DNA of 64,000 nt from Hoplostethus atlanticus (Eukaryota; Chordata; Actinopteri; Trachichthyiformes; Trachichthyidae). Location: the NCBI GenBank assembly GCA_034670405.1, contig JAXDDX010000001.1, forward strand, positions 6,808,001 through 6,872,000, read 5' to 3'. This document shows, piece by piece, positions 1 to 16,515 of the stretch (position 1 is the first letter of the stretch; every line of letters starts with the position of its first letter). The notes under the pieces were generated by a model. The model was not told the DNA's origin. It searched no databases and worked only from the letters and a program-made list of their open reading frames with translations. The position numbers were made by a program, and so were the translations under genes.

Positions 1-181
1 TTGGAATAGTTTGCAGATTTGATTTGCAGAATGTGTACTCATTCAACATTTAAACTGAAAACATTATGACTGTTAAATACTTTAAATACTGTTAAAGAAA
101 CCTTTCATAATGTTACATATGTCTGCCTCCTTACAGAGATAGAGGCAACAGGGGCATTTTGTAATATCTTTTCTTTTTCAG

Positions 182-2890
182 TTGCACAACAAATCGAAAC
201 AATGCAGAGAAGCTGCAGCAGAAGCTGGTAAGGAGTTAAGTGAACTGCTGTTGTTCTTTGTCTTATCTGTACTATACATGATTCCAGCACAGTTTTGGTA
301 TACTTAAGCCAAATTGCACAAAGATATTTTTTATATTTATACTTTACTACGTCACTGTGGTTTACCAGAAATGGTTTTGGAGATGGTGGTCATATTTACT
401 TCCCTTTTTATTGAGGATTTCCTGAAATATGAGTCAAACAAGCAGATAAGCTCATAGATGTAACTTGTCCTGACTTGGATACAAGCAAATGGTACAATGA
501 ACCTCTAATTTAAAAAAAGTGAGCAATCAATGTTATAGAGACCTTGATTTATCTGAAAAGTAATATTTTCCTTTTTTTTTTAGAGAAACAATACATGTCA
601 AACATTGAACAGCTTGACAAGATTCGTCAAGAATGGGAATCCACGCATGTGAGCACATGTGAGGTAAAGTGTGGGAATAGCAGCCGTACTTATATTCATA
701 CCTATCAACCAAGGAGTGCACACAGCTTGATATACTAAAAACTGTATTACAGACTTGGAGTACTGATATCCTGGCAATGACAATTGTAAGACATGCAGTC
801 AAAAAGCTATGAAGATGTTTCCCTTCCTATGTGATTAAATAAACAATGCACCTCCTTGACTACTGTTACCCAGGGTTGCCAAATATATCACTACCATACA
901 CACATATTCCCTCAGAATATGAAATAATGACACAGTGGAGGTTTGGTTTTTGTTTCAGGTGTTTCAGCAGCAGGAGGAAGACCGCATCAACATCCTAAGG
1001 AATGCTTTGTGGGTGCACTGTAACCATTTCTCAATGCAATGTGTGACAGACGATGAGGTGTGTCTAGTTGTTCTCATGTATTATCAACCTTTATCCAATT
1101 TCTCACTGTGGGAAAGATTACACTTCGTCAACAGTGATTTTGAACAGTCTCTTCAAATACGTTTTTTGAATTTGACACGAGCTGCTCTTTCAGCATTTCG
1201 AGGATGTGAGGAAAACGCTGGAAAAGTGTGACCTCATTGCAGACAACAACTGCTTTGTGGAGTTGAAAAGCACTGGCTCAAGTCCACCAGGTAGGCATGC
1301 CTCCCTTATTTGGATTTGAATATGTTCCAGGTTGGAAATTTCGATATTATCTGTGGTAAATCATATACAAGACAGGTGGCTTTGGAAATAAGTGATGCAT
1401 TTAATATGTGTTGACACAAGCTGTGTATGATAAGGTGTTACCCCTGATGAGCTTGTTTATTACTGAATTTTCATGGTCCCTCCATAGCTCCAATTGTATT
1501 CCAGAATTACTATAAGAGGGAGGCTGGAGCAGACAGCAATGGCAGCGCTGGTTTTGTGGGAGGAGTCATGAAAAGGTTAGATCACCTGATTTTATCACAG
1601 TTACAGAACACTTTCAGAACAACTCTTGTTCATTCTAACAGCTACTGTTCACAATTTCTAGGTTTTCAAATCTTCTGCAGGGGAACAGTTCAGGCGGCTC
1701 CAAAACAAGCGTCTGTGAGCCAATAGCACAACATAATGGTATGGTACCAAAATGGTTTGAGTAACATGACAATGCTTACATGACAAAGTATGATAGTGCA
1801 AGCCATTTGTTTCTTGCCTTAGAGGATATCTGGCTGCTATTATAGGTTGTATACACTACCGTTCAAAGGTTTTAGAACACCCCCATTTTTCCAGTTTTTA
1901 TTGAAATTTAAGCAATTCAAATCCAGTGAATAACCAGAAATGGTACAAAGGTAAGTGGTAAACTGCTAGAAGTTGTGGTTTTGGTCAGCAAAAACTGAAA
2001 AAAAAGTGAGCACAAAAGGCATTTAGAAACTGGAGGAAACAGGAAGAGGTCTGGCAGACCCTAACCACAACAGAATCAGAAGACAAGTTTCTGAGAGTCA
2101 AGCACAGTTTAACTGGTCGAAGTAAGCAAGTCTCAGTTTCAACTGTGAAGAAAAAATTTGGAGCTGCAGGTTTGACAGGTCAAGTGGCAGTAAGGAAGCC
2201 ATTGCTAAGATGGCAAAATAAGAAAAAGAGGCTTGTCTGGGCCATGAAGCACCACCAGTGGACTACTGAAGACTGGAAGAAGGTCTTATGGACCGATTAA
2301 TCAAAATTGGAAAAATGGGGGTGTTCTAAAACTTTTGACCAGTAGTGTAGTTATATTAATATTTTCTACTCCACCACCAGGTGGCACACAAATTCAACTG
2401 ATGATTTGTTCAGCTCTCTCCTGATTGGATCACATTATCAGTTCAGTCTATATAGTTGCAAAGTGCCAGTGGCTTTGAAACAGTAATTGAACCACTTCTG
2501 AATATGTGTCTGCTCTCTTGTGAAATTCCTCAGCCGAAACAGCAGATGGAGTGTATGCCTCCATTCCTGGATTACATAGCGAGCCAGTCAGCCGACAGAG
2601 TAATCAGGAGTACAAGGCTGTGTATGACTATGTGGCCCAGGTCAGGCTGCTGTCCAACCTCTACATGAGTCCCTTTCACACTTTTCATTCAACGCATTCA
2701 ATTATTATTTTTCATATTATCAATAATCTCTTGGTTGACTGTCTCTGTCCTTCATTAGGGGGACGATGAGCTCTCTTTATCTACTGGAGACATCGTGGTT
2801 GCCGTAGAGCAAGGTGATGATGGCTGGTGGTCAGTGGAGAGGAACGGTTCATCTGGATTGGTTCCAGGCTCGTACCTCACCAAAGAATGA
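182..2890 (+). CDS. pstpip1: pstpip1, 3' part (F-BAR tail and SH3 domain)
   Basis: PSTPIP1 is a cytoskeletal F-BAR/SH3 adaptor that links PTP-PEST phosphatases, WASP, CD2 and pyrin in leukocytes. Eight exons are readable: 182-227, 584-663, 959-1057, 1194-1290, 1488-1575, 1662-1738, 2534-2640 and 2759-2890, with consistent phases and a TGA at 2888; they give 241 residues. The first exons hold the F-BAR end ([19 protein letters not shown], then LRNALWVHC-like sequence close to mammalian PSTPIP1). A short Ser/Gly linker follows. The C-terminal SH3 runs from [10 protein letters not shown] through [11 protein letters not shown] to VPGSYL, and the protein ends just after it, as in PSTPIP1. The start and most of the F-BAR domain lie left of the window. 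PSTPIP2 is excluded because it has no SH3 domain. The gene faces tspan3 tail-to-tail, as neighbours do in human 15q24. An internally deleted Tc1 element sits in the intron before the penultimate exon. Confidence 0.93.
1852..2349. mobile_element. internally deleted Tc1-like DNA transposon
   Basis: About 40-bp terminal inverted repeats begin with CACTACCGTTCAAAGGTTTT on the left and are matched in reverse at 2310-2349. TA dinucleotides flank both ends, the Tc1/mariner target site. The interior (about 2030-2300) still resembles the middle of a fish Tc1 transposase gene but is only about 500 bp long against roughly 1.2-1.6 kb for a full element, so it is a non-mobile deletion derivative. It lies in a pstpip1 intron and leaves the flanking splice sites intact. 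Confidence 0.85.
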
Positions 2891-4985
2891 GTTCATCTGA
2901 CGTTTGTATGTGGGAGTACTGTGTTTCCTCATCTAATACTGTGTAAATGCCATGTCCTTTCAAATTGCCTTCTAGTTTCAGCTTATCTGCCCTTCACAAT
3001 TATATGACATCATTCATATAGCATCATGTTGGAGGAGTGGTGAATTATTTATTGGTATGACAGATGTATTCATCCTGCTTTGCCCTCAAGTTCAAGACAC
3101 CACTGAGAAATGTCCTGTTCTGTCACACATGGTCACTTCAGAAAGGTTATTCATATACTCTGGTATTAAATATCACCTTGTGTGTTTATGGTTTTTATTT
3201 CTGTTGTTGGGCTGTATGTTTTGCCTGAGTGAACTATCTAATGAAAATCTAAAGCCTGATGTACATAAGTAGTTCATTTTGTTTATATTCTGAATTCTGA
3301 AATGGATATTTTAGTGCATGCACGAACCTGTGTTTATATCTATTCAATTTGACAGACAACTTCTCAGATTTTAACTTGTTCCTCAGGAACTGTCAACTTT
3401 GTTTTCATTCCCCACAATGAGTCTTTATTAATGCCTGGAGTCATTTGACCTACTAACAAAGCCAACCGCAAAAGCCATTTAGTATGTGATGAAGCTCAAC
3501 TGGTACAGTCTCATATAGATATTGGTTAATGTATTTCCATTCTTTTACTATCACTATTTATTTGAAATGAAGACGACTATTCAAGTGGACTATAAGAAGA
3601 TCCAACCAGAGCAATCTGAAAACAAACACACAGCAGTTGAAATGCATCCAGGCACTATTCTTGTGCCGTGGCAAAGCAGTCTGATCTTTTTGGTTCACAA
3701 GTATCTGGTTACAGCAGGTAATGTTTCACCAACTCAATGTCTATCAAGTCAACAATGTTGAGCCCCTTCACTATCATCATTTTGGTTGCCCAGCCGTTCA
3801 GCCTAGTTAGGTGCCTTGGGTACTCTGAAAGGCTTTCTTAAATTAAAGTTATCATCATGACAAGAGGTATGAAACTCCACAATTGTTATTCAGTGGATGG
3901 CAGTTATGATACCTGCGATACAGCCACAGATAAGTGTGTCCGGTAATAGTTACAATAAATATAGACTATAACCTAGTTTAAGGACCTAAAGACAAAACCA
4001 TGTCTCCATATCATAGAGGATTAAGATCAAGACAGAACAAACCCTCTGACTCATTTTGTGAAGCCCTTTAACCCCTCCCTGGTGGGAAAAAAGCTGAACT
4101 TTAACCCTCCTTTATAGCAGTTGGGCTGACTTGTTCTTCTATTGACAGCAGCCACTGGATATGAGCTTTGTCTAGAGGAAAAGCCACAACTTTGGTAACC
4201 AATGCAGCAAACATCTCTTTAAGTAAAAATATGAAATTGCTGAAATGAAAATGATAAAACACAGATTTCCAATTTTCCCACACATTTTATTTACATTCCA
4301 GTTTTTCTTTGCTACATATCAGAAAATTAATTTCTAAATCTATCATCAGTGGGCTGCTCAGACAAAAACAAACAAAACAGCTATGGGACCAAAATATTTT
4401 AGAGTTTAGGGTTTTAGGTACAACTTCAAAATCCCATGTCCTTAAGGGGATTATGTGGCCTTATTCTTGCCAGAAAGAGGTTGTTTAATTCAAAGTTAAA
4501 AGTAAAATCCTGCAGTGCCATTGACTATGGTGACAGCTGTAGTATTTCTTTACAGAATACATGGTGAAAAGTGAGATTCCAACCAAAACAGAGTCGTAGT
4601 AGTAGTAGTAGTAGTAGTAGTAGTACAGGGCCAAACTGTACAATCGTTCATTCAAGTACATAGATTTAAATATTTATAAAATATTCCAAAGCCATACACA
4701 TAGTGCAAACATAGGAAAATACCCCGTCCACATATACAGTACAGGAGGCCAAGCAACCTCAGTCTTGCCAACCTCAAACAAAGGGTAAAACTTAGGTAGT
4801 CAGAGCAACACAATACATTCAAACAAATCATCCTCATTGACCATTAAAGAATTTGGCCAACAGCTTAAAAAAAAAAAAATTTGTGTAACTGGTCAGTGTG
4901 GAAATAGATTATTTTCATGTTGTCCCAGTATGCATGTACATCACTCTTAGTTTGCATGTGTGTGTTATGGTGAGAAAGGTTTTCT
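2891..4985. other. convergent 3' UTRs of pstpip1 and tspan3
   Basis: There is no coding exon here. An AATAAA at 3954-3959 is a likely poly(A) signal for pstpip1, giving a 3' UTR of about 1.1 kb. On the other strand a TTTATT around 4286-4291 could end the tspan3 transcript. A (TAG)n microsatellite occupies 4596-4625. Short open frames in this stretch show no recognisable family. Confidence 0.55.
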
Positions 4986-9491
<4,506 letters not shown>

Positions 9492-12400
9492 ATGGAACAT
9501 CCTTGTGTTGGCGCAGTTGAGGTACTGTCACCTTCTAAACAATAACAGGGTGCAATGCTTAACATTAGCAAAACATCTCTTTCTGACACTATCAAGTTTA
9601 GTTGGCTCACAAATTAAGTTAAAATAAAGTTTACCCTTATAATGAGCCTTTCTGTATGTTTTGGAACTTAGCGTGATAGCATTCATTCATTCATTTATTT
9701 CCCCAGGCATCAGGTGTTAAAAACGATGGAGAAAGATGTAAGAAAGAGAACAAGGGTGAGACAGAGCCAGTTTCAAGAGGCCCTCAGACACAGCAGTTGT
9801 GCCGCTTCTTCTCACAGGGAAGACACTGCAATTTTGGGAAGAAATGCCGGTTTCTCCATGTAAGGGAGGACGCCAAGTTTAATCAGAATAAGACAAACAG
9901 GAGACCGGAGCTGGAGAGTCAGAAAGAAACGTCCCCCATCCAGTCTGAGGTCACACAGCTAGACACAGAGAGCCCTGGTGATGTGGGGCACAGGCCGCCC
10001 ACCAACCCCAGGGCTGCTCCAGTAGCCACAAGTGAGAGGGCTCGCCGCCGTCCCTGTCGCTACTTTATGTCAGGCTTCTGCACCATGGAGGATAAATGCC
10101 GTTTCTTGCATCCACCTCAGTTCCCACCAGTCGATGGCCAGCCATTGCCTGGAGCTGAAAAAAGGCCCACACGGAGGATGCCGGCCCCCCGTCCCGACAT
10201 CCTCCAGGAGGTCAAGCTCTGTGACCTGACAGAAGAGGTCACCAAGCAGCTGCGAGACACCGAGATCAGGCAGATGATGAAACGTTTTCCCAAAGATCAG
10301 CTGATCGTTCAGGAACGAAATGATGGCCAAGTTACTTTTTATAGAGCCACTGTAGAGGCCACCGATCCTGACTGGGTAAACTGCGTTCTGGTCTGGGTGC
10401 TTTGAGAGCTTAGCAGTTCAAAAATCTCTTTGTAATTAGCAAATGGAACAGGTTCAAATGTGATTTAAGACATCAGATACACATTTCATTGTTACAGAGA
10501 CTTTCAGTAATTCAGACTTTTTTTTTTTATCAATTAAACTGCACCTGTGAGACAAAATTAAGCCTATTTGGCACAAGGTAAATATGTAAAGCATTTCTTA
10601 AAAGCTTTACTATTTTGGCTCATATGATGATGATGACACATTCAAAGCCATTGGCCCTCGTAAAATGTAGCCAACATAGTTGTTTGATTAAATTAATCAT
10701 AGGCATACTAATTCACCCTAGCACTTGTCTGGCACTTTTACTGAGGCCATAGTCCATAAGGCGTTGGTGTTTCTTGTAAACCATTAATGACTGACCTTCT
10801 CTTACACTTTTGGTTTTAAGGAGATGATAGTAGGTTACACTGCAGAGAACTATATCATAAAACATACTGACTCAATGCTTTCTAACTCACAGCCTTTTGA
10901 CCTGAGAGAAGTTGATATCATGGTCAGCTTCCCAGAAAAATACCCCCAGGAGGTAATAACTATTGTTCCCAATCACACAAAAATTCCTATAATATACTGT
11001 ATACAATTGACATAGATTTTTTCATAATCCTGATCCTCAGATCTTCACATTAGACATACCAGCGGACCAGGATCTACCATCAGTAATGGGAAGGTAAAAA
11101 TAGTTGCAATTTGTTTTTTAACATTTTGAGTAATTGACAACAGGGTGTCGTGCAATCATTTTTAGGATTTATTCTTCTTCTGTATAGGCATGTGCAACAA
11201 GCATCACTGGAGTGGCTTCAGGCCAAGCACGCAACCAATCAGCTAATGGGAAAAGTAGAACTGCTTTTCCGGACGTTTCTTCGTTGGCTAGATCGTAGTA
11301 TGGAGAGACTGTTCACTGAAGGAGCCAGGCAGGTGAGACCGCAACCTGCTAGAACAGTGGATGATTGTGTTAACTGGTGTTAACACTTGGCCGTAACCTC
11401 TGTAAAGAGCTTTGTTACAATGCTGTATATAATTTACTAAACACTGATAATATTAAATGTTGTCTCTTGTTTGAATTTTTCCCCAGTTGAAAAAAGACAT
11501 AGAGTTAGAAAGATCTGGATTGCAGTTTATACCGTACCAGGAGCTCCAGGCAACAGTGTGCGAAGAGCCTACCAGCAATGACTCACCTGGCACTGCCTCC
11601 TACACTGCTGCTGATGAGGACACCGGTGAGGAGGGAAAAGGGAAAAATACAGAAAAGGAGAGAACAATGGAGGGAGGGAAGGTCTGGCAGCATGGAGACC
11701 CTAGTTGTGATGAGCAGCAGGAGGAGGAGGAGGCAGCCAGTTGTCTAGTGGAGAACATTAAGATCAGTGAGCCCCGCAGAGGCACAGAGGTGAAGCTGTT
11801 GGGCCTGAGACTGGGGGACAACACAGCCACCGTAGTGGCCCGACAGATCACGGTTTGTCTTCAGTGTAACAGGTGAGAAGAGAGGGACTGAGAACAACAT
11901 AACCTTTTTTATACCACAAACTAGAGTGTGTTTGATTGGGATGGGGTTGCCAGCGGTGATAAATATGACCCATGATGATTATGTTTGATTCTGTGCTGTC
12001 CGTAGGTGTAAGGTGACAGCAGACCTGACACTGGGTGGGAGGACACCCTGCACAGCTCAGTGTGAAAAGTGTAGCGCTAGCATCAGTGCCACATTCAGGC
12101 CCAGCATGCTGCATCATTACAGTGATGTCCTGGGATACATGGACCTTCACAATGCTGCTCCTGCTGACCTTGTGCTCCAGGACTGTGATTTCACTGTGGG
12201 CTGCCTCAGTTGCTCCCAAGAGGGCCCTGTGCAGGTGGTAAAACATTATTGTTTATTGTTTTGCCCGTTTTGCTTGTTTGTGATTGAATTGTGATTGCTA
12301 ACTTATTGCACTCTTACCTTAACACTAGTTATGCTCTTAGTTGCTTGTTTAGGAAGGAAATGCACTTACGATTTCTGGTGACTAGTAGTTTTCTTGCCTA

Positions 12401-14204
12401 CCTATGTTGAATGCACTTATTGTAAGTCGCTTTGGATAAAAGCGTCTGCTAAATGACTGTAATGTAATGTAATGTAATTTGAATCAACAATGTGGAGTCA
12501 TTTAAATAGACCTGTTGATGAGCTCTAACACCAAAGCTGGCCTCTTCTAATATATCATTTTTGTTTTATTTTTCTTCAGAACATTTCCTACGGTCAAACT
12601 AAGGAGTTTAATTGTGAGCACTGCCACCTCAAACTCAGTATCGTGGCTGATAGCACAAGATTCCAGTATATTCAGCCACGCTCCAACAATACAGGTTAGA
12701 GCCCACCTGCCTTTGCTGACATAAGGATAAGGGTCATAAGTATTTTTGAATTAGTCCAGTTTATTTATATTGCCCTGTGGCAGACTGGGAGAGGGTGTGG
12801 GTAAGGCGTAGGCTGGATTCTGAACTTTACAGCCCTAACTAGGTCAGCCTGATAGACAATCGAATTTGTGACACAATCAGTCATCGAATGCCAATCAATT
12901 ATGACAAATAAGATGTATATAATTACCCTGAAATGCATTCGCCAACTCCTTCTCACAGCGCTACCTACAAAGTCAACCAGTGCATCACTGCTTTTACATA
13001 CGAGCACTGACAAATGTGTGTACCTGTACATATATGCTTGCAGAACAAGATGTATATATGGGTCAATAAAGTGTAATGAATGACTTTGACTTTTAATTAA
13101 TGTTTTAACCTTTCATGTAATTGTTTTGTGCAGGCCCGTGTGATTTTGCTCTAAACTATCTAAGGAATATAAGAGATCCTGCTGTGCAAAAAGGGAAGCC
13201 ACTGCCAGAAACAGGAACATGTAAACATTACAAACAGAGCCATCGTTGGCTAAGGTATCCTCCCTTACTGGATCCTAACTAATTTCATCATGTACAGTAG
13301 GTGACCTCTGAGCAGTCCTTGTAGAAGATAGTGAAGTGCCTGTGCCAATGCCCTCAGGTTTCCCTGCTGCGGCCGGGTTTACCCCTGTGATGTGTGCCAT
13401 GATGAGGACCAGGACCACCCCATGGACCTAGCTACCAGGATGATCTGTGGCCACTGTGCCAAAGAGCAGGTAAACTAAGACTACTATAGGCCGTGGAAGT
13501 ACATCACATTGACATTACATTAGGTAGTTATGCAGTTGACACCGTTATCCAGAGTGACTTACGATCAGTATCAGAATAGCATAAGCCTGCAGCCTCCTAT
13601 ATTGTATAATTGTGGTCCTGATTGGCTCAATTCACACAGCGCTTGAAAGGATGCTGCAATCGGTTCCAACAGGAAGCGTGAATACACAAGGTTCATATTA
13701 GACATTGACTTTGGATGTGAGCATTTTCTTAACCTAGCCCCTACAATGTTTGTTGTTGCAGCCGTACAGCAATGGAAAGCCTTGCATCAGCTGTGGAAGC
13801 ATGATGACAAGAGGAGCCCGCACCTGCCACTGGGAGGGAGGACTGGGATGCAGAAACAAGATCAAAATGAACAGGTAAATCTAACTTCATACACATTGTG
13901 GTTCACAGTGTTTATAACTTATTATTATTATTATCACTAGCAGTAGTAGTTACGGAGCTGAAGTGGAAGTGACGTGGAAAAAAAATAATTCCAAAGTTTC
14001 TAACGGAAATGGTTACTCATGTACATGTTTCTCCTGTTTTTTTTTAATGTGGCTTTTTAAAAAAAAAGAAAATAAATCCTTAAGCCAATTGATACTTTGA
14101 TTTAATAGTTTAAAATGTTTTCCTTTGTCTACAGAAATGATCGACAAAAATATGCCAACACCAACAAGACGGTTTCACGGAAGGCAGCCAGTGAAAATAA
14201 GTAG
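9492..14204 (+). CDS. CCCH x2, RWD-like and CHY zinc-finger protein
   Basis: Twelve exons join in phase to 700 residues: 9492-9521, 9707-10375, 10893-10952, 11041-11093, 11188-11332, 11487-11872, 12006-12234, 12580-12694, 13134-13254, 13358-13469, 13762-13874 and 14135-14204. The architecture is a CCCH finger at about 42-62 (C-x8-C-x5-C-x3-H), a second CCCH at about 127-146 (C-x7-C-x5-C-x3-H), and an RWD-like fold at about 170-305 (TDPDWPFDLREVDIMVSFPE). An acidic linker with an E-rich run follows, then two CxxC pairs (CLQC/CEKC and CLSC/CEHC) at about 445-560. A C-terminal CHY zinc finger (CKHY...FPCCGRVYPCDVCHDE...CGHC...CISCG) sits at about 585-665. CCCH fingers usually bind RNA; CHY fingers bind zinc in RCHY1/Pirh2-type ligases, but no RING is present here. 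The start at 9492 is inferred, since exon 2 has no in-frame ATG. The function is unknown, and I recall no mammalian counterpart. AATAAA at 14318 is its likely poly(A) signal. Confidence 0.85.
12295..12473 (-). repeat. interspersed repeat with TTATCCAAAGCGACTTACAA core, copy 1
   Basis: A repeat of about 180 bp sits in an intron of the CCCH/CHY gene, ending in a short (TTACA)n-like run. Its reverse complement is identical, by eye over its full length, to 30357-30535. The core TTTAGCAGACGCTTTTATCC recurs in the tRNA-derived SINE at 31305-31435. It is a fish short interspersed element, probably moved by a LINE that recognises this shared tail. A decayed relative lies at about 13505-13580. Confidence 0.75.
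13505..13580 (+). repeat. decayed copy of the same fish repeat core
   Basis: ACATTACATTAGG..., then GTTATCCAGAGTGACTTACG, is a diverged match to the core and TTACA end of the repeat at 12295-12473. It lies in an intron of the CCCH/CHY gene and is much older than the identical pair. Confidence 0.55.
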
Positions 14205-15133
14205 TCTGGAGGAGAACAATATTGCAGTAACATTATTGCAATAAGGCATAATATTATATACGATCTATGATGGTCTTCTTTTGCTGTCTTTCAATGAAAT
14301 GATTTTTAATTTTTCTAAATAAATCATGTTGTTATGATTATTCATCTCAGTGTGAGAAGGGTTAGCGTTCTGATACACCAATCAAGTTTGGCCATATTTA
14401 AAACTTAAGGACTTTTTATGTGGATTGAATTCCAGGACCTTTATGCTCCTGTTTGGTCATCAGGTTATTTTATAAAACTTTGCCTATGTTTGCAGTTTCT
14501 AGTCACCTCAGGCAGATATATCAAAGTTTGATTATCCCTTGAACGATTTATTATGGAACTAATGTGTGATTGTGATTGACACAGTGAGTAAAATGACCAA
14601 GAACCACATAAATTGATTGGAATACATGGGCTATTAAAAGGTAAGACCATATAACCTTGCCAATTAAAGTAGTCCAACTTCCTGTGCAGTAAAGCCAGCA
14701 CTCTAAACTAAGAATGGATAGGGTAAGAAATGGAGAAAAATGCTGTAAGTGGCTCGATTGATCTATGAATTGATTATATAATACAATATTTAGAGTTATT
14801 GATTTGCTTTTTTGATCGGTTTGTATTGATTAATTTCTCTTTTCATTGTGATGTAATTGTCTAAAATGTATACAAAATTGAAAAGGGGACGTTTTAAGTT
14901 TACAAACATTAAGGACACAGTAATATTTTCAGGTCAGTGGCTCTGAAACTTGCACCTAGGAATTGAAGCTTATTCTACTGTTGAACTTACTGTCCGTTGC
15001 TTTGGAAGCTGAATGCCTAAAATGTAAATGTAACATCAAATTGACCCGTGTATGGCAGTTTTTGTAGAACTTTATTTTAAATTTTGTGCCACATCAACCC
15101 CAGGTGTACACATTGCTCAAGAATAGTTCAACT

Positions 15134-15496
15134 GATGAAGAAGAAGAAGAACACACTTTATTAATCCACATTGTGGACATACAAGTGGTGGCCGCCAAAC
15201 ACACACGCATGCATTAGTCCTCTGCATTTAATCCAGCCTTCTTTACACTGCAGCCAGGAGCAGTCCCTCTACGTCGGCACCCGGGGACCAACCGCTCCAG
15301 ATCTTAAGTCCACATCATGGTCAGGGACAGGACAGGAGATAGCAATCTTCTTTCATGTTTTTCAATTGGGGTTCTTATTGTGGAAGAGGACCTCATATGA
15401 GCACGGGGAGAACATGCAAACTCCACACAGAAAGAATCGAACCCAGGACCTTCTTGCTGTGAGGCAGCAGTGCAAGCACTGCGCCACAGTCAAGCT
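15134..15496 (-). repeat. fish interspersed repeat, LINE 3'-end type
   Basis: ACTTTATTAATCCACATTGTGG near 15155, then GAGCACGGGGAGAACATGCA near 15395 and a CTTGCTGTGAGGCAGCAGTG block near 15455, match a very common teleost repeat whose left end (TTTATTAATCC, after a GAAGAAGAA run) looks like a LINE 3' tail in reverse. It contains no intact coding sequence. The family name is uncertain. Confidence 0.6.
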
Positions 15497-15637
15497 GACC
15501 TCTTTTGTTGTCAATAGGAATCTTTGTTTCTAATGCGTGTTCTTGAATGAATTTGTTAATCTTCTTGGGCAGGACTTTTTGTTAATATTGAGCTGCTGAA
15601 ACAAAGCTGTCTCTCTGCTCTGTCCCTTGCTCTGCGC

Positions 15638-15645
15638 TATATAAA
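15638..15645 (+). promoter_or_regulatory. TATA box of the ch25h-like gene
   Basis: TATATAAA in the context GCGCTATATAAAGGGAG lies 58 bases before the ATG at 15703. That leaves room for a start site near 15665-15675 and a 5' UTR of only 30-40 nt. A strong TATA and no intron suit an inducible gene such as CH25H. Confidence 0.75.
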
Positions 15646-15702
15646 GGGAGAACTTTGTCGTGATTCTGAAACTTGCAACAACTCTAGTGCGACTGTCCCA
15701 AG

Positions 15703-16515
15703 ATGGTGAACATCAGTGAGCTGCCTCTGCAGCTCCTGACCTCCAGGTCTTCAGACCGACTCCTGCAACCTCTTTGGGACTATTTGCTGTTTCACCATCT
15801 GCCCCTCATCTCATCTCCCTTCCTCCCTGTCCTACTTGCCTTTTCCAGTTACTTCTTCTTCAGTTTACCTTTTGCTGCATTGGACCTCTTCGGAGACAGA
15901 GTGCTTTTATTCCATCAATACAAGATCCAGCCGGATAGGTATCCAACATTGGGAATTATGGCAAAGAGCTTCATGATGGCTGTGTACAACCACTTGATCT
16001 TTGTTATCCCAGCTGTAATGATTGGCATGTTCATACTGCCTCCACCAACGCTGCCACACAATGCTCCCACTGTATACGAGGTGTTCATAGATGGACTGGC
16101 TGTACTTCTCCTCTTTGACACTCAGTACTATATTTGGCATTTTGTGCACCACAAGCATCCGCAACTTTACCGGTGGATCCATGCCATCCACCACGAGTAC
16201 ATTGCACCCTTCTCTTGGTCTACTGAGCAACTCAGCATCCCAGAACTGATGACTGTAGGATTGTGGAGCAACCTGGACCCCATTGTTTTAAAATGTCACC
16301 CATTTACCACGTGGTGTGTCACAGTTTTCAGTATCTGGATGTCTGTGGAGGACCACATAGGCTATGACCTCCCGTGGGCCCTCAACCACCTGGTGCCATT
16401 TGGTCTGCTGGGTGGTGCACCAGCTCATGACATGCACCACCAGAAGCCAAACAGTAACTACGCTCCTTTCTTCAGCCACTGGGACAGGATCTTTGGCACT
16501 GCTGTTCCTTCTTGA
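15703..16515 (+). CDS. ch25h: cholesterol 25-hydroxylase-like, single exon
   Basis: An uninterrupted 270-codon frame encodes a membrane di-iron sterol hydroxylase of the fatty-acid hydroxylase superfamily. CH25H converts cholesterol to 25-hydroxycholesterol in the ER, a signal that suppresses SREBP processing and viral membrane fusion and feeds EBI2-ligand synthesis. The histidine clusters are visible as W145-H-F-V-H-H150, H160-A-I-H-H164 and H242-D-M-H-H246. Hydrophobic segments lie at about 35-60, 90-115, 125-145 and 200-220. Length and lack of introns match CH25H. Fish carry several ch25h and ch25h-like paralogues and sequence alone does not tell me which this is. The ATG at 15703 was chosen because it follows a TATA box at proper spacing. 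AATAAA at 16642-16647 is the likely poly(A) signal. The gene is convergent with kti12. Confidence 0.93.
   Translation: MVNISELPLQLLTSRSSDRLLQPLWDYLLFHHLPLISSPFLPVLLAFSSYFFFSLPFAALDLFGDRVLLFHQYKIQPDRYPTLGIMAKSFMMAVYNHLIFVIPAVMIGMFILPPPTLPHNAPTVYEVFIDGLAVLLLFDTQYYIWHFVHHKHPQLYRWIHAIHHEYIAPFSWSTEQLSIPELMTVGLWSNLDPIVLKCHPFTTWCVTVFSIWMSVEDHIGYDLPWALNHLVPFGLLGGAPAHDMHHQKPNSNYAPFFSHWDRIFGTAVPS

Larger units (their letters stand above)
14205..15702 (+). other. 3' UTR of the CCCH/CHY gene, intergenic DNA and ch25h promoter
   Basis: The 3' UTR ends near the AATAAA at 14318-14323. No gene is seen from there to 15130. From 15134 to about 15496 lies an interspersed repeat (separate entry), followed by the proximal promoter of the hydroxylase gene. 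Confidence 0.6.

Noticed and set aside
10824-10892. Extension of CCCH/CHY exon 3 upstream to an in-frame ATG
   Set aside because: The RWD-like motif TDPDW-PFDL is continuous only when the acceptor at 10891-10892 is used.
13255-13357. GTATCCTCCC donor in the CCCH/CHY gene as a second U12 intron
   Set aside because: The donor resembles GTATCCTT, but no TCCTTAAC-like branch site lies 10-20 bases before the acceptor; an ordinary U2 intron is more likely.
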